A DNA stretch of 51,884 nt from Gemmatimonadota bacterium (GTDB lineage Bacteria; Gemmatimonadota; Gemmatimonadetes; Gemmatimonadales; GWC2-71-9): contig QHUY01000012.1 of NCBI GenBank assembly GCA_003223415.1, positions 1 through 51,884 of the forward strand, given 5' to 3'. The notes below the pieces were generated by a model that was not told the DNA's origin, made no database searches, and saw only the letters and a list, made by a program, of their open reading frames with translations. Positions 51,383 to 51,884 of the stretch are shown piece after piece. Each line of letters opens with the position of its first letter. Within the stretch, counting starts at the first letter, position 1. Position numbers and translations under genes: made by a program.

Positions 51383-51884
51383 GCCTGCCCCAGCGGCCGC
51401 TGTCGGTCCTGATGATCACGAGCGAGTGGCCCCGTGACGCGGGCCACACCGCGCACTTCATCGTGCGACAGGCACGCTGTCTCAAGGACGCGGGCGTGCA
51501 GGTGGAGGTGTTCCCGTTCCGGGGCGCGAAGCATCCCCTCAACTACGTGACCGCCTGGTGGCGCGTGCGGCGGCGGCTGGCGCGGGAGCGGTTCGACCTC
51601 GTGCACGCGCAGTTCGGCCAGAGCGCGCTCCTCGCACTCCCCAAGCAGCTGCCACTCGTCGTCACGTTCCGGGGGTGCGACCTGCAAGGGATGCTGGGCG
51701 GGCGGGACGGGCATCTCACTACGGCGGGCCGGATGCTCCAGCGCTTCTGCCAGTGGGTCGCGCGCCGCGCCGACGCCGTCATCGTCGTCTCCGCCCACAT
51801 GCGACGGTACCTGCGCCACGGCGTGCCCGCGCACGTCGTCCCGTCGGGGATCGACTTCGACCTCTTCCGGCCGGTCCCGCGCGC
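51379..51884 (+). CDS. Family 4 glycosyltransferase, duplicate of 49119-50117 (3' end beyond window)
   Basis: 168 complete codons from GTG 51379, overlapping the previous stop (GTGA). It starts LSVLMITSEWPRDAGHTAHFI and continues RVRRRLARERFDLVHAQFGQ, then matches the gene at 49119 at DNA level, perfectly over the last 163 nt. The N-terminal third differs clearly, so it is a diverged paralogue homogenised by gene conversion, or an assembly join in a repeat. The C-terminal donor-binding domain lies beyond the window. Confidence 0.85.
   Translation, partial: MSLPQRPLSVLMITSEWPRDAGHTAHFIVRQARCLKDAGVQVEVFPFRGAKHPLNYVTAWWRVRRRLARERFDLVHAQFGQSALLALPKQLPLVVTFRGCDLQGMLGGRDGHLTTAGRMLQRFCQWVARRADAVIVVSAHMRRYLRHGVPAHVVPSGIDFDLFRPVPR
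51722..51884 (+). repeat. 163-bp perfect direct repeat, copy 2, truncated by window end
   Basis: Identical to 49456-49618. The window stops while identity is still continuing, which is what an assembly break in a repeat would look like. Confidence 0.9.

Overview
The window is a high-GC chromosomal fragment, probably from Gemmatimonadota. I infer this from the very high GC, a BNR/VPS10-like beta-propeller 'glycosyl hydrolase', a reaction-centre-type dihaem cytochrome, and many secreted Ig-like lipoproteins; Acidobacteriota is the main alternative. I see no phage genes, insertion sequences, CRISPR arrays or rRNA. There is one tRNA, tRNA-Ile(GAT). Both window ends fall inside repeats (PKD-domain DNA on the left, a 163-bp perfect repeat on the right), so this may be a whole contig broken at repeats.

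Left part (1-9.5 kb, mostly minus strand): four paralogous secreted lipoprotein genes share a roughly 225-residue domain I cannot assign to a known family. One has the domain duplicated plus PKD repeats. One has a frameshifted signal peptide. One ends in a post-COAP-1-like domain and sits beside a choice-of-anchor-P protein. A PP2C phosphatase gene lies inside the array. Middle (9.5-24.3 kb): a BNR propeller protein, a lipoprotein, a dihaem cytochrome c coupled to an aldo/keto reductase, an ATP-grasp/flavin oxidoreductase pair, tRNA-Ile, an Ig-like secreted protein coupled to a membrane-anchored degenerate JAMM protein, a degenerate receiver-GGDEF protein, a dual-specificity phosphatase and a GNAT.

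Right part (24.3-51.9 kb): a large polysaccharide locus. On the minus strand are glmS, a Wza-like export protein and a UDP-GlcNAc 2-epimerase, then a Wzc-like tyrosine kinase with an ATP-grasp protein. On the plus strand are an NtrC-type sigma-54 activator and a soluble histidine kinase, followed by aminotransferase, sugar transferase, NTase-kinase fusion, flippase, O-antigen ligase, methyltransferase, asparagine synthetase, glycosyltransferases, deacetylase and FemAB-like acyltransferase genes. Most of these overlap by 1-13 nt through ATGA/GTGA junctions or similar short overlaps.

The most interesting signal is regulatory. Sigma-54 type -24/-12 elements (GG-N10-GC ending in TTGC) lie in front of all four paralogous lipoprotein genes and in front of the Wzc-like gene, which is divergent from the sigma-54 activator. 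An upstream motif close to ACTG(C/G)(C/T)(A/G)C recurs in the same relative orientation 50-200 bp upstream of four of these five promoters. I propose that the activator/kinase pair co-regulates exopolysaccharide export and a family of secreted lipoproteins. This resembles the logic of PrsK/PrsR in PEP-CTERM/exosortase systems, but without an exosortase or PEP-CTERM tails in this window.
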